Below, piece after piece: positions 1-9,318 of a stretch of DNA of 64,000 bases. How positions within the stretch are numbered: position 1 is the stretch's first letter; the number at the start of each line of letters is the position of its first letter. The stretch comes from Kineococcus aurantiacus (GTDB taxonomy: Bacteria > Actinomycetota > Actinomycetes > Actinomycetales > Kineococcaceae): assembly GCF_013409345.1 (NCBI RefSeq), contig NZ_JACCBB010000001.1:4030001-4094000 (forward strand). Direction: 5' to 3'. Both the position numbers and the translations under genes were made by a program. The notes beneath the pieces are model-generated. The model saw only the letters and a list, made by a program, of their open reading frames with translations, did not search any database and was not told the origin of the DNA.

Positions 1-1
1 G

Positions 2-766
2 GCGGCCGAGGCCGCCCTGCGGGCCATGTGGGAGGAGTTCAAGGCCTCCGCGGACCCCTACGTCCGCGAGAAGCTGATCATGCACTACTCGCCGCTGGTC
101 AAGTACGTCGCCGGGCGCGTGGGTGTGGGCCTGCCGCCGAACATCGAGCAGGCCGACCTGGTCTCCTACGGGATCTTCGGCCTCATCGACGCCATCGAGA
201 AGTTCGACATCGAGCGCGCCATCAAGTTCGAGACGTACGCCATCTCCCGCATCCGCGGCGCCATCATCGACGAGCTGCGCGCCATCGACTGGATCCCGCG
301 GTCGGTGCGCAGCAAGGCCCGCGAGGTCGAGCGGACCTACGCGACCCTGGAGGGGGAGCTGCACCGCACCCCCACCGAGGCCGAGGTCGCCGAGCGGATG
401 GGCATCCCGCTCTCGGACCTGCACCACATCTTCAGCCAGGTCTCCTACGTCAACGTCGTCGCGCTCGACGAGCTGCTGAGCGTGTCCGGTGAGAAGGGCG
501 ACAAGCTCTCCCTCGTCGACACCCTGGAGGACACCAAGGCCGAGGACCCCGTCGCGGCCTTCGAGAGCGAGGAGACGAAGTTCCTCCTGTCGCGGGCCAT
601 CAACCAGCTGCCCGAGCGGGAGAAGATCGTCGTCACCCTCTACTACTACGAGGGCCTGACGCTGGCCGAGATCGGCCGCGTCCTCGGCGTCACCGAGTCG
701 CGGATCTGCCAGATGCACACCAAGGCGGTCCTGCAGCTGCGCGGGAAGCTCTCCGACGCCAGCTGA
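2..766 (+). CDS. whiG: WhiG/FliA-family RNA polymerase sigma factor, 5'-partial
   Basis: Alternative sigma factor of the sigma-28 class, which in actinobacteria directs sporulation (WhiG) or flagellar (FliA) promoters. Counting from the ATG at 26, region 2 covers about residues 20-95 ([13 protein letters not shown], then the [15 protein letters not shown] and [18 protein letters not shown] blocks). Region 3 follows, and region 4 lies at about 195-240 with [21 protein letters not shown] and the recognition helix [14 protein letters not shown]. The frame stays open from 26 back to the window edge and encodes AAEAALRA before MWEEF. Family members carry extra N-terminal residues there, so the true start probably lies outside the window. 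WhiG versus FliA cannot be settled here; a motile host would favour a flagellar role. Confidence 0.93.
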   Translation, partial: AAEAALRAMWEEFKASADPYVREKLIMHYSPLVKYVAGRVGVGLPPNIEQADLVSYGIFGLIDAIEKFDIERAIKFETYAISRIRGAIIDELRAIDWIPRSVRSKAREVERTYATLEGELHRTPTEAEVAERMGIPLSDLHHIFSQVSYVNVVALDELLSVSGEKGDKLSLVDTLEDTKAEDPVAAFESEETKFLLSRAINQLPEREKIVVTLYYYEGLTLAEIGRVLGVTESRICQMHTKAVLQLRGKLSDAS

Positions 767-769
767 GCC

Positions 770-1288
770 TCACGCCTGGCCCAGCGGCAGCAGCACGGGA
801 GCGGCCGGGCGCAGGCGCAGGGCCGGGTCGAGGTAGACCTCGCCGGCGCGGGCGCCCAGGTGCAGGCACGGCACCGCGCAGTGCGCCGGTGTCGCCGCCA
901 CGACCCCCAGCGGCTGGCCGCCGGCGACCGTCGAGCCGGCGGTGACGAGGGGGGCGACCGGTTCGTACGTCGTCCGAACACCGTCGGCGTGCAGCACCAC
1001 GACGACGGACCGGCCGGCCACGGGACCGGCGAACGTGACCGACCCGGCCGCGACGGCGACGACCGGCCGGCCGGGGGAGACGGCCAGGTCCAGCCCACGG
1101 TGCCCGGCGGCGTACCGCCCGACGTCGTCGAAACCGCGCAGGACCCGGTGCGGCGTCACGGGCCACCCCCACGCCGCGACCGGGGTGCGCGCGGGCCCGG
1201 GCGCGGCGGGAGGACCGCTCAGCGCGGCCACGGCCAGCCCGGCCGCCGCCAGCGGGACCAGGACCGGGGGGACGGAGGAGCTCAGCAC
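770..1288 (-). CDS. M23/LytM-type peptidoglycan peptidase-like protein
   Basis: Short exported protein of 172 aa with a hydrophobic N-terminus (about residues 6-28, possibly cleaved) and one LytM domain (about 45-165). The metal-binding HxxxD motif is H63-R-G-L-D67. The usual HxH motif is present only as C141-L-H143, so the zinc ligand His is kept but the first, catalytic His is replaced by Cys. It may therefore be a weak or non-catalytic cell-wall binding member. A small M23 gene between whiG and rpsB is common in actinobacteria. It is convergent with the sigma factor, with only 3 nt between the stops. Confidence 0.85.
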   Translation of the reverse strand: MLSSSVPPVLVPLAAAGLAVAALSGPPAAPGPARTPVAAWGWPVTPHRVLRGFDDVGRYAAGHRGLDLAVSPGRPVVAVAAGSVTFAGPVAGRSVVVVLHADGVRTTYEPVAPLVTAGSTVAGGQPLGVVAATPAHCAVPCLHLGARAGEVYLDPALRLRPAAPVLLPLGQA

Positions 1289-1400
1289 CGGCCCACCCTC
1301 ACCCGCCCCGGCGCGGTGCGGCGGGCCGGGACCGGCCCGCTGTGGACGGTCGGCCCCTGTGCACGCGGACCCCGCACCCGCGGGCGGTGCCCCGGCCGGG

Positions 1401-1775
1401 TCAGCGCGCGGCGCACCCCACGCACGTCGTGGCCCACGGCCGCGCCGCCAGCCGGTCCGCCGCGATGGGCCGCCCGCACCGGGTGCACACCCCGAAACCG
1501 GGGTCGTCGAACCGGGCCAGCGCGTCGTCCAGGGCGACCAGCCGCCCGCGCACCTGCTCCAGGACGGCCGCCACCTGCGCCCGCTCGAAGGCCGTGGTCG
1601 AGCCCTCCGGGTCGTGCTCGTCGTCGGCGGTGCCCTCGGCCGCGGCCTCCAGCGCGCTGGCCAGCTCGCGCTCCAGGCCCGCCACGCGCACCAGCGCCTC
1701 GGCCCGCTCGGCCTCCAGCGCGGCCCGCAGCTCCGGCCCCGGTCGCGGCTGCGGGTGCGGCTGCGGGGACGGCAT
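1401..1775 (-). CDS. DksA/TraR-type C4 zinc finger protein
   Basis: A 124-aa protein with a Pro-rich N-terminus, a long charged helical stretch (about residues 15-90) likely to form a coiled coil, and a C-terminal four-cysteine finger: C97-T-R-C100 and C118-V-G-C121. This is the DksA/TraR layout; family members bind RNA polymerase through the secondary channel. The acidic DxxDxA coiled-coil tip of DksA proper is not obvious, so a DksA-like stringent-response role is not assured. The ATG overlaps the stop of the upstream aminotransferase gene by 1 nt (TGATG), so the two are probably translationally coupled. Confidence 0.8.
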   Translation of the reverse strand: MPSPQPHPQPRPGPELRAALEAERAEALVRVAGLERELASALEAAAEGTADDEHDPEGSTTAFERAQVAAVLEQVRGRLVALDDALARFDDPGFGVCTRCGRPIAADRLAARPWATTCVGCAAR

Positions 1776-2995
1776 CAGCGCGACTGCAGCACCTGCAGCC
1801 GCTCGACCGCGGAGTGCAGGACGGCGTCGGACTTGCAGAAGGTGAACCGCACCAGCGGTGCGCAGGCCTGCGCCGCGGCGGAGCCGGGGTCGCAGAACGC
1901 CGAGACGGGCACCCCCACCACCCCGGCCAGCTCGGGCAGCCGGCGGCACAGGTCGGTGCCGTCGGCGAAGCCCAGCGGCCGCGGGTCGGCCACCGCGAAG
2001 TACGTCCCGGCCGGGACGGCCACGGCGAAGCCCGCCGCGCGCAGGCCCTCCACGAGCAGGTCCCGGCGGCGCTGCAGGTCGGCCGCCAGGCCGGTGTAGA
2101 ACTCGTCGGGCAGGGCCAGCGCGCTCGCCACGGCCGGCTGGAACGGCCCGGCGTTGACGTAGGTGAGGAACTGCTTGACGGTCCGCACCGCCGCGACCAG
2201 CGGCGCCGGGCCGCTGACCCAGCCGACCTTCCAGCCGGTCACCGAGAACGTCTTGCCCGCCGAGGAGACCGTCAGGGTGCGCTCGGCCATCCCCGGCAGC
2301 GTCGCCACCGGGGTGTGCGCGCGGCCGTCGAAGACGAGGTGCTCGTAGACCTCGTCGGTGACGACCACGGCGTCGAACTCCACGGCCAGCGCGGCGACGG
2401 CGGCCAGGTCGTCGGCGCCCAGGACCGTCCCGGTGGGGTTGTGCGGGGTGTTCAGCAGCACGAGCCGGGTGCGCTCGGAGAACGCCGCCCGCAGGGCCTG
2501 CCGGTCCAGGGCGAACCCGTCGGGACCCGGCAGCAGGGGCACCGACCGCTGCACGGCCCCGGCGAGGGCGATGACCGCCGGGTAGGAGTCGTAGGCCGGT
2601 TCGAGGACGACGACCTCGTCGCCGGCCTCGCACAGCGCCAGGACGCCCGCGGCGACCGCCTCGGTGGCCCCGGCGGTCACGAGCACCTGGGAGCCGGGGT
2701 CCAGGTCGAGGCCGTAGAAGCGCCGCTGGTGCTCGGCGACGGCGTCGAGGAGGGCGGGCACCCCCACGCCGGGCGGGTACTGGTTGTGCCCCGAGCGGAT
2801 CGCCGCGACGGCGTCGTCCAGCAGCGTCGCCGGCCCGTCCGCGTCGGGGAAGCCCTGGCCCAGGTTGACCGCCCCCGTGCGCTGGGCCAGGGCCGACATC
2901 TCCGCGAAGACGGTGGGCCCGAAGCGCCGCAGCCGGGACACCGGTCCCGGTGCCGGGCGGGCGGGGGACGCGGTGCGGTCGAGACCAGTGCTCAC
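1775..2995 (-). CDS. Class I/II PLP-dependent aminotransferase (DapC/KAT-like)
   Basis: Fold-type I aminotransferase of about 406 aa. Visible landmarks are NLGQGFPD (44-51), NPTGT (186-190), DEVYEH (214-219) and the PLP-binding lysine in SSAGKTFSVTGWK (K248). This pattern is shared by N-succinyldiaminopimelate aminotransferase DapC, kynurenine/glutamine transaminase and YbdL-type methionine aminotransferase; the sequence alone does not choose. The GTG at 2995 is preferred because homology begins about 20 residues later, while the longer open frame runs into the rpsB leader and rpsB itself. The gene is divergent from rpsB and coupled to the downstream zinc finger gene. Confidence 0.85.
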   Translation of the reverse strand: MSTGLDRTASPARPAPGPVSRLRRFGPTVFAEMSALAQRTGAVNLGQGFPDADGPATLLDDAVAAIRSGHNQYPPGVGVPALLDAVAEHQRRFYGLDLDPGSQVLVTAGATEAVAAGVLALCEAGDEVVVLEPAYDSYPAVIALAGAVQRSVPLLPGPDGFALDRQALRAAFSERTRLVLLNTPHNPTGTVLGADDLAAVAALAVEFDAVVVTDEVYEHLVFDGRAHTPVATLPGMAERTLTVSSAGKTFSVTGWKVGWVSGPAPLVAAVRTVKQFLTYVNAGPFQPAVASALALPDEFYTGLAADLQRRRDLLVEGLRAAGFAVAVPAGTYFAVADPRPLGFADGTDLCRRLPELAGVVGVPVSAFCDPGSAAAQACAPLVRFTFCKSDAVLHSAVERLQVLQSR

Positions 2996-3223
2996 GCGTC
3001 GTAGACTAGGCGGGCACCCGTGCGTGTCCCTCACCCGAGGGACCCTCCCGGGTGACATCGCGTCCCCCTTCCCTGCCGCCGCGCAGGGGGGAGCACCCTC
3101 TCGGTCCACCGGGTCACCCCGGCGGTCGGGTGCGCTCGGGGGGCCAGGCGCGGCGGTCCGACCGGGACGCCGCGGACGAACCGATCGGCCCCGCCGCAGG
3201 GGCCGGCACGAGGAGGACCACCC
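2996..3223 (+). promoter_or_regulatory. rpsB leader with candidate -10 and strong hairpin
   Basis: Divergent intergenic region of 228 nt. TAGACT at 3002-3007 fits an actinobacterial -10 (TANNNT), which would give rpsB a leader of about 210 nt; no convincing -35 is seen. Within the leader, TCACCCG (3031-3037) pairs with CGGGTGA (3049-3055), with an inner AGG/CCT stem, followed by long GC-rich segments able to fold further. Ribosomal protein operons are often autoregulated through such leaders. S2 binding here is an inference. A clear Shine-Dalgarno sequence (GAGGAGG) lies just before the rpsB ATG. Confidence 0.4.
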
Positions 3224-4126
3224 ATGGCCGTCGTGACGATGCGCCAGCTGCTCGAGTCCGGTGTGCACTTCGGCCACCAGACCCGCCGCTGGAACCCGAA
3301 GATGAAGCGCTTCCTGTTCACCGAGCGCAACGGCATCTACATCATCGACCTGCAGCAGTCGCTGTCGTTCATCGACCGCGCCTACGACTTCGTCAAGGAG
3401 ACCGTCGCCCACGGCGGCACCATCCTGTTCATCGGGACGAAGAAGCAGGCTCAGGAGTCCATCGCCGAGCAGGCCCGCCGCGTGGGCATGCCCTACGTCA
3501 ACCAGCGCTGGCTCGGCGGCATGCTGACCAACTTCTCCACCGTCTCCAAGCGGATCTCGCGCCTGCGCGAGCTCGAGGAGGTCGACTTCGACGACGTGGC
3601 CGGTTCCGGCCTCACGAAGAAGGAGCTCCTCGTCCTGCGCCGCGAGAAGGAGAAGCTGGAGAAGACCCTCGGTGGTCTGCGCGACATGGCGAAGGTCCCC
3701 TCCGCCGTGTGGATCGTGGACACCAACAAGGAGCACCTGGCCGTCGACGAGGCCAAGAAGCTGAACATCCCCGTCGTCGCGATCCTCGACTCCAACTGCG
3801 ACCCGGACGACGTCGACTACCGGATCCCCGGCAACGACGACGCGATCCGCTCCGTCACGCTGCTGACGCGGGTCATCGCCGACGCCGTCGCCGACGGCCT
3901 GCAGGTCCGCCACGGCGGCAAGTCGGGCACCGACGCCGAGCCCCTGGCCGCCTGGGAGCAGGACCTGCTCGCCGGCAACGAGGGTGAGCAGACCGGTGGC
4001 TCCGAGTCCGTCGCGACCGCCGAGGGCTCCACCGCCCCCGAGGTCGCCGCGGCCGAGGCCGCCGAGGGTCAGCCGGCCGAGGTCGCCGCCGAGGGCGAGC
4101 CGGCCGAAGCCGCCGCCCAGGCCTGA
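3224..4126 (+). CDS. rpsB: 30S ribosomal protein S2
   Basis: Essential small-subunit protein needed for S1 association and 30S assembly. The sequence begins [20 protein letters not shown] with the conserved [25 protein letters not shown] block, then the [12 protein letters not shown] and [24 protein letters not shown] signatures. Length is 300 aa: a normal S2 core of about 250 plus an Ala/Glu-rich, low-complexity C-terminal tail typical of high-GC actinobacteria. The ATG has a strong GAGGAGG Shine-Dalgarno sequence. It is followed by a long hairpin and then tsf. Confidence 0.98.
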   Translation: MAVVTMRQLLESGVHFGHQTRRWNPKMKRFLFTERNGIYIIDLQQSLSFIDRAYDFVKETVAHGGTILFIGTKKQAQESIAEQARRVGMPYVNQRWLGGMLTNFSTVSKRISRLRELEEVDFDDVAGSGLTKKELLVLRREKEKLEKTLGGLRDMAKVPSAVWIVDTNKEHLAVDEAKKLNIPVVAILDSNCDPDDVDYRIPGNDDAIRSVTLLTRVIADAVADGLQVRHGGKSGTDAEPLAAWEQDLLAGNEGEQTGGSESVATAEGSTAPEVAAAEAAEGQPAEVAAEGEPAEAAAQA

Positions 4127-4160
4127 CCTCCCTCAGGTACGGACACAGGACGCCTGTGGT

Positions 4161-4192
4161 GACGCCCCGGGCCCTCCCAGGCCCGGGGCGTC
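4161..4192 (+). terminator. rpsB-tsf intergenic hairpin terminator/attenuator
   Basis: Perfect 13-bp stem: GACGCCCCGGGCC (4161-4173) pairs with its complement at 4180-4192 across a 6-nt loop. No U-tract follows, as is usual in actinobacteria. It lies 34 nt after the rpsB stop and 72 nt before the tsf start, so it probably lowers rpsB read-through into tsf rather than stopping it fully. Confidence 0.7.
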
Positions 4193-4264
4193 CGCGCGTC
4201 CACCCCCAGACACACCCAGATGCTCACGGACACCACCAGTTCGGACACGACGAGAGGAACGACC

Positions 4265-5092
4265 GTGGCTGCGTACACCGCCGCTGACGTCAAGGCGCTG
4301 CGCGAGAAGACCGGCGCCGGCATGCTCGACTGCAAGAACGCGCTCGTGGAGACCGAGGGCGACGTCGAGAAGGCCATCGAGCTGCTCCGCATCAAGGGTC
4401 AGAAGGGCGTCGCCAAGCGCGCCGACCGCGACGCGTCCAACGGCCTCGTGGCCGTGCACGTCGACGGTGGCCTCGGTGTCATGGTCCAGGTCAACTGCGA
4501 GACCGACTTCGTCGCCAAGTCCGAGGGCTTCGTCACCCTGGCCCAGCAGGTCCTCGACCAGGCCGTGGCCGTCGGCGCCACCGACTCCGCCTCGCTGCTC
4601 GCCTCCGAGATCGACGGCAAGACCGTGCAGGCCGTCCTCGACGAGGCCAACGCCACCATGGGCGAGAAGATCCTCGTCCCCAACGTCGCGCGCATCGAGG
4701 GCAAGCACGTCTCGGCGTACCTGCACCGCACCGCCACCGACCTGCCGCCGACCATCGGCGTCCTCGTGGCCCTGGACGTCGACAACGACGCCCTCGGCAA
4801 GGACATCGCGATGCACACCGCGGCGATGAGCCCGACCTACCTCACCCGCGACGAGGTGCCGGCCGAGAAGGTCGAGTCCGAGCGCCGCATCGCCGAGGAG
4901 ACCGCGCGCGAGGAGAAGAAGCCCGAGGCCGCGCTGCCCAAGATCATCGAGGGTCGCGTCAACTCCTTCTTCAAGGACAACGTGCTGCTCGAGCAGCCGT
5001 TCGCCAAGGACCAGAAGGTGACCATCACCAAGCTGCTGGCCGACGCCGGCGCGCAGGTCACCGCCTTCGCCCGCTTCCGGGCCGGCGTCTGA
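4265..5092 (+). CDS. tsf: Translation elongation factor Ts
   Basis: Nucleotide exchange factor that recharges EF-Tu with GTP. The N-terminal UBA-like module (YTAADVKALREKTGAGMLDCKNAL) and the EF-Tu contact motif TDFVAKSEGF are intact, and the protein ends near the family's usual length (275 aa). The GTG at 4265 is chosen over the ATG at 4220 because it directly precedes the conserved AAYTAADVK start and has a GAGAGGA Shine-Dalgarno sequence. It lies between rpsB and pyrH as in most bacteria and is bounded by hairpins on both sides. Confidence 0.97.
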   Translation: MAAYTAADVKALREKTGAGMLDCKNALVETEGDVEKAIELLRIKGQKGVAKRADRDASNGLVAVHVDGGLGVMVQVNCETDFVAKSEGFVTLAQQVLDQAVAVGATDSASLLASEIDGKTVQAVLDEANATMGEKILVPNVARIEGKHVSAYLHRTATDLPPTIGVLVALDVDNDALGKDIAMHTAAMSPTYLTRDEVPAEKVESERRIAEETAREEKKPEAALPKIIEGRVNSFFKDNVLLEQPFAKDQKVTITKLLADAGAQVTAFARFRAGV

Positions 5093-5115
5093 TCACCGCT
5101 CGCACGACGACGTGA

Positions 5116-5147
5116 CGGGGTGGGGGGACCACGGTCCCCCCACCCCG
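5116..5147 (+). terminator. tsf terminator hairpin
   Basis: A 14-bp perfect stem of CGGGGTGGGGGGAC (5116-5129) and its complement (5134-5147) with a 4-nt loop, beginning 24 nt after the tsf stop. It separates tsf from the pyrH-frr-cdsA group. Confidence 0.75.
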
Positions 5148-5199
5148 TTCGCACGTCCGGACCAGTCGCGCCTCACTCAGCGTGACCTCCCCAGCCCCA

Positions 5200-5218
5200 C
5201 TGGGGCAGACTGCCCCAG
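5200..5218 (+). repeat. Small inverted repeat in the pyrH leader
   Basis: CTGGGGCA (5200-5207) and TGCCCCAG (5211-5218) form an 8-bp stem with a 3-nt loop about 43 nt before the pyrH start. Another GCCCCAG copy follows at about 5224-5231. It could be a leader hairpin or protein-binding site; nothing in the sequence identifies a ligand. Confidence 0.35.
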
Positions 5219-5260
5219 ACCCCGCCCCAGACCCAGTGCGACCACCCGAGGAGCCCCCGC

Positions 5261-6022
5261 GTGAGCGAGCCCAGCCTGACCGTCGACCTCGAGGCCGGGA
5301 CCGTCCACCCGCGGCCCGCCTACCAGCGCGTGCTGCTCAAGCTCTCGGGGGAGTTCTTCGGCAACGGCCAGGTCGGCGTCGACCCCGACGTCATCGCCCA
5401 GGTGGCCCGGGAGATCGCCGGTCCGGTCAAGCAGGGCGTCCAGGTCGCCATCGTCGTCGGCGGCGGCAACTTCTTCCGCGGGGCCGAGCTGTCCCAGCGG
5501 GGCATGGAGCGCAGCCGCGCCGACTACATGGGCATGCTCGGCACGGTCATGAACGCCCTGGCCCTGCAGGACTTCCTGGAGCAGCAGGACATCGCGACCC
5601 GCGTGCAGACCGCCATCACCATGGGGCAGGTCGCCGAGCCGTACATCCCCCGCCGCGCCATCCGGCACATGGAGAAGGGTCGCGTCGTCATCTTCGGCGC
5701 CGGGGCGGGCATGCCGTACTTCTCCACCGACACCGTCGCGGCGCAGCGGGCCCTGGAGGTGCGCGCCGACGCCGTCCTGATGGCCAAGAACGGGGTCGAC
5801 GGCGTCTACACGGGCGACCCCCGCAAGGACCCGACCGCGACCAAGATCGAGACGATCACCTACTCCGAGGCCCTGCAGAAGAACCTGCGCGTCGTCGACA
5901 CGACGGCCTTCAGCCTCTGCATGGACAACCGGCTGCCGATGATCGTCTTCGGCATGGAGGGCCAGGGCGTGGCGCGCGCGCTGCGGGGTGAGAGGATCGG
6001 CACGCAGGTGATCGCGGGCTGA
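5261..6022 (+). CDS. pyrH: UMP kinase (uridylate kinase)
   Basis: Hexameric amino-acid-kinase-fold enzyme phosphorylating UMP to UDP in pyrimidine nucleotide synthesis. Motifs are [12 protein letters not shown] (ATP binding), [31 protein letters not shown], and [20 protein letters not shown] near the C-terminus. The 253-aa length includes about 20 extra N-terminal residues relative to E. coli. The start is GTG, with GAGGAG upstream. It is followed 58 nt later by frr, the usual pyrH-frr pairing. Confidence 0.97.
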   Translation: MSEPSLTVDLEAGTVHPRPAYQRVLLKLSGEFFGNGQVGVDPDVIAQVAREIAGPVKQGVQVAIVVGGGNFFRGAELSQRGMERSRADYMGMLGTVMNALALQDFLEQQDIATRVQTAITMGQVAEPYIPRRAIRHMEKGRVVIFGAGAGMPYFSTDTVAAQRALEVRADAVLMAKNGVDGVYTGDPRKDPTATKIETITYSEALQKNLRVVDTTAFSLCMDNRLPMIVFGMEGQGVARALRGERIGTQVIAG

Positions 6023-6080
6023 CGCTTCGTCAGCCCGTGTCGGGGCCTGCGGCGACAGGACGAAGGACGAAGGGACCACC

Positions 6081-6638
6081 GTGATCGACGACACCCTCCT
6101 CGAGGCCGAGGAGAAGATGGAAAAGGCCGTCGAGGTCGCCAAGGAGGACTTCGGGGCGATCCGCACCGGCCGCGCCAACGCCGCGATGTTCTTCAAGATC
6201 ATGGTGGACTACTACGGCGCACCCACGCCGCTGCAGCAGCTCGCGAGCTTCCAGATCCCCGAAGCCCGCTCGGTCCTCATCACCCCCTTCGACCGGGGCG
6301 CGATGGGCGAGATCGAGAAGGCGCTGCGCAACTCCGACCTCGGCGTCAACCCGGGCAACGACGGCAACGTCATCCGCATCGTGCTGCCGCAGCTGACCGA
6401 GGAGCGCCGCAAGGACTACATCAAGCTCGCCCGGTCCAAGGCCGAGGACGCCCGCGTCTCGCTGCGCAACGTCCGCCGCCGGGCCAAGGAGGAGCTCGAC
6501 CGCATCGTCAAGGACGGCGAGGCCGGCGAGGACGAGGTCACCCGCGCCGAGAAGGAGCTGGAGTCGGTGACCAAGAGGCACGTCGACGCCGTCGACGAGC
6601 TGCTCAAGAACAAGGAAGCCGAGCTCCTCGCCGTCTGA
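6081..6638 (+). CDS. frr: Ribosome recycling factor
   Basis: Splits post-termination ribosomes together with EF-G. The 185-aa protein has the tRNA-mimic architecture: a long-helix domain I ([14 protein letters not shown] and the C-terminal [40 protein letters not shown] run, not contiguous) and the signature [11 protein letters not shown] near residue 30. The GTG start has GAAGGGA 7-13 nt upstream. It sits between pyrH and cdsA. Confidence 0.97.
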   Translation: MIDDTLLEAEEKMEKAVEVAKEDFGAIRTGRANAAMFFKIMVDYYGAPTPLQQLASFQIPEARSVLITPFDRGAMGEIEKALRNSDLGVNPGNDGNVIRIVLPQLTEERRKDYIKLARSKAEDARVSLRNVRRRAKEELDRIVKDGEAGEDEVTRAEKELESVTKRHVDAVDELLKNKEAELLAV

Positions 6639-6660
6639 GGACCACCGGCGACGACGAACC

Positions 6661-7524
6661 GTGACCAGCGAGACCACGCGGAGGCCGCCGCGGCGAGCCG
6701 GACGCAACCTGCCCGCCGCGATCGGCATGGGACTGGCGATGGGCGGTGTCCTGGTCGCGAGCCTATTCGTCCGCCGCGAGGCCTTCCTCGTGCTGGCCAG
6801 CGCGGCGGTGCTCTACGGCACCGTGGAGATGGTCCGCGCCTTCCGCGCGCGGCACCTGCGCATCCCCGTCCTGCCGCCCGTCGCGGGCACGCTCGCGATG
6901 CTGCCCGGCGCCTACCTCGGCGGGGGCGAGACGCTGTTCGTGGCGTACGCCCTGACGGTGTTCGCGGTGCTCGTGCACCGGCTCGTCGCCGGCGGTGACG
7001 AGGACCACGGCTCGCCCGTGCCGGTGCCCCCGGTCCGCGACGTCGTCGGCGGCATCTTCATCGTCACCTACGGGCCGCTGCTGGCCGGCTTCGCCATGCT
7101 CATGCTGGCCGCGACGCAGGGCGCGTGGCGGGTCCTGATCTTCGTGCTGGTCGTCGTCGGCAGCGACGTCGGCGGGTACGCGGCCGGCGTCCTGTTCGGC
7201 AAGCACCCCATGGCCCCCTCGATCAGCCCGAAGAAGTCCTGGGAGGGCACGGCCGGCTCGCTCGTCGTCGGGGCCCTGGCCGGGGGGCTGGCCGTGCCGC
7301 TGGCCCTGGGCGGGCACTGGTGGCAGGGCGTCGTCCTGGGCCTGGTGACGGTGGTCGTGGCCATCGGCGGGGACCTGTCGGAGTCGATGCTCAAGCGGGA
7401 CCTCGGCATCAAGGACATGGGCACGCTGCTGCCCGGTCACGGCGGGGTCATGGACCGGCTGGACTCCCTGCTGCCCGCGGCGCCGGTGGTGCACCTGCTG
7501 CTGGTGTGGTTCGTCGGCCCCTGA
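6661..7524 (+). CDS. cdsA: Phosphatidate cytidylyltransferase (CDP-diacylglycerol synthase)
   Basis: Integral membrane enzyme making CDP-diacylglycerol from phosphatidate and CTP, the branch point for phospholipids. The protein (287 aa) has about seven or eight hydrophobic segments and the family signature near the C-terminus: [20 protein letters not shown] followed by GVMDRLDS, containing the catalytic and metal-binding Asp and Lys residues. It follows frr by 22 nt, so the two are probably cotranscribed. The GTG start fits the start of homology, a short cytosolic Arg-rich tail before the first helix. Confidence 0.95.
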   Translation: MTSETTRRPPRRAGRNLPAAIGMGLAMGGVLVASLFVRREAFLVLASAAVLYGTVEMVRAFRARHLRIPVLPPVAGTLAMLPGAYLGGGETLFVAYALTVFAVLVHRLVAGGDEDHGSPVPVPPVRDVVGGIFIVTYGPLLAGFAMLMLAATQGAWRVLIFVLVVVGSDVGGYAAGVLFGKHPMAPSISPKKSWEGTAGSLVVGALAGGLAVPLALGGHWWQGVVLGLVTVVVAIGGDLSESMLKRDLGIKDMGTLLPGHGGVMDRLDSLLPAAPVVHLLLVWFVGP

Positions 7525-7540
7525 CCCGCCGAACCGCCCT

Positions 7541-7546
7541 TACCAT
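7541..7546 (+). promoter_or_regulatory. Candidate -10 element directly upstream of rlmN
   Basis: TACCAT fits TANNNT and ends 9 nt before the rlmN ATG, so a transcript from it would have almost no leader. A GGAG at 7547-7550 could instead act as a Shine-Dalgarno sequence in a read-through mRNA from cdsA. No good -35 at 17 nt is visible. Confidence 0.35.
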
Positions 7547-7555
7547 GGAGTCACG

Positions 7556-8737
7556 ATGTCGACTCCCGCAGACCTCACCTCCCCGCCGCGCGAGCCCCTG
7601 CCGCTGGCCCCGGCCGGCCCCGGCAAGCTCGTCATGTCGGCCCCGCGCCGCGGCAAGCCGCCGCGGCACTTCGTCGACCTCGAACCCGCCGAGCGCGGCG
7701 AGGCGATGGTCGCGCTGGGGGAGAAGGCCTTCCGCGGCAAGCAGCTCGCCACGCAGTGGTTCGAGCGGCTCGAGGACGATCCGGAGAAGATGACCGACCT
7801 GCCGGCGGCCAGCCGCGCCAGGATCTCCGAGGCGCTGCTGCCGACGCTGCTGACGAAGGTCCGCACGCTCACGGCCGACAAGGGCACCACGGTCAAGACG
7901 CTGTACCGCCTGCACGACGGCGCCCTCGTCGAGTCGGTCCTCATGCGCTACAAGAACCGCGACACGATCTGCATCTCCAGCCAGGCCGGCTGCGGCATGA
8001 ACTGCCCGTTCTGCGCGACCGGCCAGGCGGGACTGACGCGCAACCTGTCGACGGCCGAGATCGTCGAGCAGGTCACGGCCGCCTCCCGGGCCCTGGCCCG
8101 CGGGGAGGTCCCCGGCGGGCCGGGCCGCGTCAACAACGTCGTCTTCATGGGCATGGGGGAGGCGCTGGCCAACTACAAGTCGGCCGTCGCCGCCGTCCGC
8201 CGGCTCACCCAGCCCGCCCCCGACGGCCTGGGCATCTCCGCGCGCGGCATCACGATGTCGACCGTCGGGCTCGTCCCGGCCATCGACAAGTTCGCCGCCG
8301 AGGGCATCGCGGCCACGCTGGCGCTGAGCCTGCACGCCCCCGACGACGAGCTGCGCGACGACCTCGTGCCGATCAACCAGCGGTGGAAGGTCGGGGAGGC
8401 ACTGGACGCGGCCCGCCGCTACTTCGAGGCCACCGGGCGCCGCGTCAGCATCGAGTACGCGCTGATCCGGGACATCAACGACCAGGCCTGGCGCGCCGAC
8501 CGCCTCGGCAAGCTGCTCAACGCCCGCGGCCGCGGCTGGGTCCACGTCAACCCCATCCCGCTGAACCCGACGCCGGGGTCGAAGTGGACGGCCTCGGACC
8601 CGGCCGTGGAGAAGGCGTTCGTCGCCGCGCTGGAGGCCCGCGGCATCCCCACGACCGTCCGCGACACCCGCGGCAGCGAGATCGACGGCGCGTGCGGCCA
8701 GCTCGCCGCCATCGGTCCGGAGCAGCCGACCGCATGA
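7556..8737 (+). CDS. rlmN: Dual-specificity 23S rRNA (A2503)/tRNA (A37) C2-methyltransferase
   Basis: Radical SAM enzyme that methylates C2 of A2503 in 23S rRNA and of A37 in some tRNAs. The [4Fe-4S] motif CxxxCxxC is in [20 protein letters not shown]. Other signatures are [28 protein letters not shown], and a C-terminal Cys in DGACGQLA that would be the methyl-accepting residue. At 393 aa it carries a Pro-rich N-terminal extension of about 35 residues before the domain. Its stop overlaps the next start by 4 nt (ATGA). Confidence 0.95.
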   Translation: MSTPADLTSPPREPLPLAPAGPGKLVMSAPRRGKPPRHFVDLEPAERGEAMVALGEKAFRGKQLATQWFERLEDDPEKMTDLPAASRARISEALLPTLLTKVRTLTADKGTTVKTLYRLHDGALVESVLMRYKNRDTICISSQAGCGMNCPFCATGQAGLTRNLSTAEIVEQVTAASRALARGEVPGGPGRVNNVVFMGMGEALANYKSAVAAVRRLTQPAPDGLGISARGITMSTVGLVPAIDKFAAEGIAATLALSLHAPDDELRDDLVPINQRWKVGEALDAARRYFEATGRRVSIEYALIRDINDQAWRADRLGKLLNARGRGWVHVNPIPLNPTPGSKWTASDPAVEKAFVAALEARGIPTTVRDTRGSEIDGACGQLAAIGPEQPTA

Positions 8738-9318
8738 CCACCGACCTCGAGGGTGCACCGCTGTCGCAGCTGCTCCTCGAACGCCCCCGCCGGGCGGGGG
8801 GTCTGCGCCGGGGCTACCGGGTCGCCGACGTCGACCTGTTCCTGGACCACCTGTCCCGGGCGGTGCCCACGGGGAAGGTGTCCTCGGCCCAGGTGCGCAC
8901 GGTCGGGTTCGGGTCCCAGCTGCGCGGCTACGACGTCGAGGAGACCGACGACCTGCTGGCCGACCTCGAGGACGCCCTGGCCCGGCGCGAGCGCGCCCAC
9001 GCGCTGGCCCGCAGCGACCAGCGGCAGTTCACCGAGCGCCGCGCGGCCCTCGCGGCGGCCGTCTCGGGACGGCTGGGGGAGGCCCCCGGCGACCGGTTCC
9101 CCCGCGCGCGCGGGCTGCGCCGCGGGTACCGCCCGCGCGACGTCGACGACCTGTGCGACCTGCTCGCCGACCACTTCCAGGGCACGGCGCGGCTGTCCGC
9201 CGACGACGTCCGCGGGGCGCTGTTCCGCCCGCGCCGCGGCGGCCGCGGGTACCGCGAGGCGCCCGTCGACGCCTTCCTGGACCGCGTCGTCGAGCTCATG
9301 GTGACGTTCGAGCGCTAG
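8734..9318 (+). CDS. DivIVA-domain repeat protein
   Basis: Protein of 194 aa built from about four short DivI1A-like units: [58 protein letters not shown], and [20 protein letters not shown] at the C-terminus. Each has the aromatic RGY turn followed by a DVDxFLD helix, the part of DivIVA/Wag31 that recognises curved membrane. The long coiled coil of true DivIVA is missing, so this is the repeat-only family and not the polar growth determinant itself. It is translationally coupled to rlmN by an ATGA overlap. Function is unknown. Confidence 0.8.
   Translation: MTTDLEGAPLSQLLLERPRRAGGLRRGYRVADVDLFLDHLSRAVPTGKVSSAQVRTVGFGSQLRGYDVEETDDLLADLEDALARRERAHALARSDQRQFTERRAALAAAVSGRLGEAPGDRFPRARGLRRGYRPRDVDDLCDLLADHFQGTARLSADDVRGALFRPRRGGRGYREAPVDAFLDRVVELMVTFER

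Noticed and set aside
1289-1400. Possible c-di-AMP riboswitch upstream of the M23 gene
   Set aside because: Only 112 nt are available; there is a simple GCGGGCCG/CGGCCCGC hairpin (1321-1340) but none of the ydaO consensus elements were recognised.
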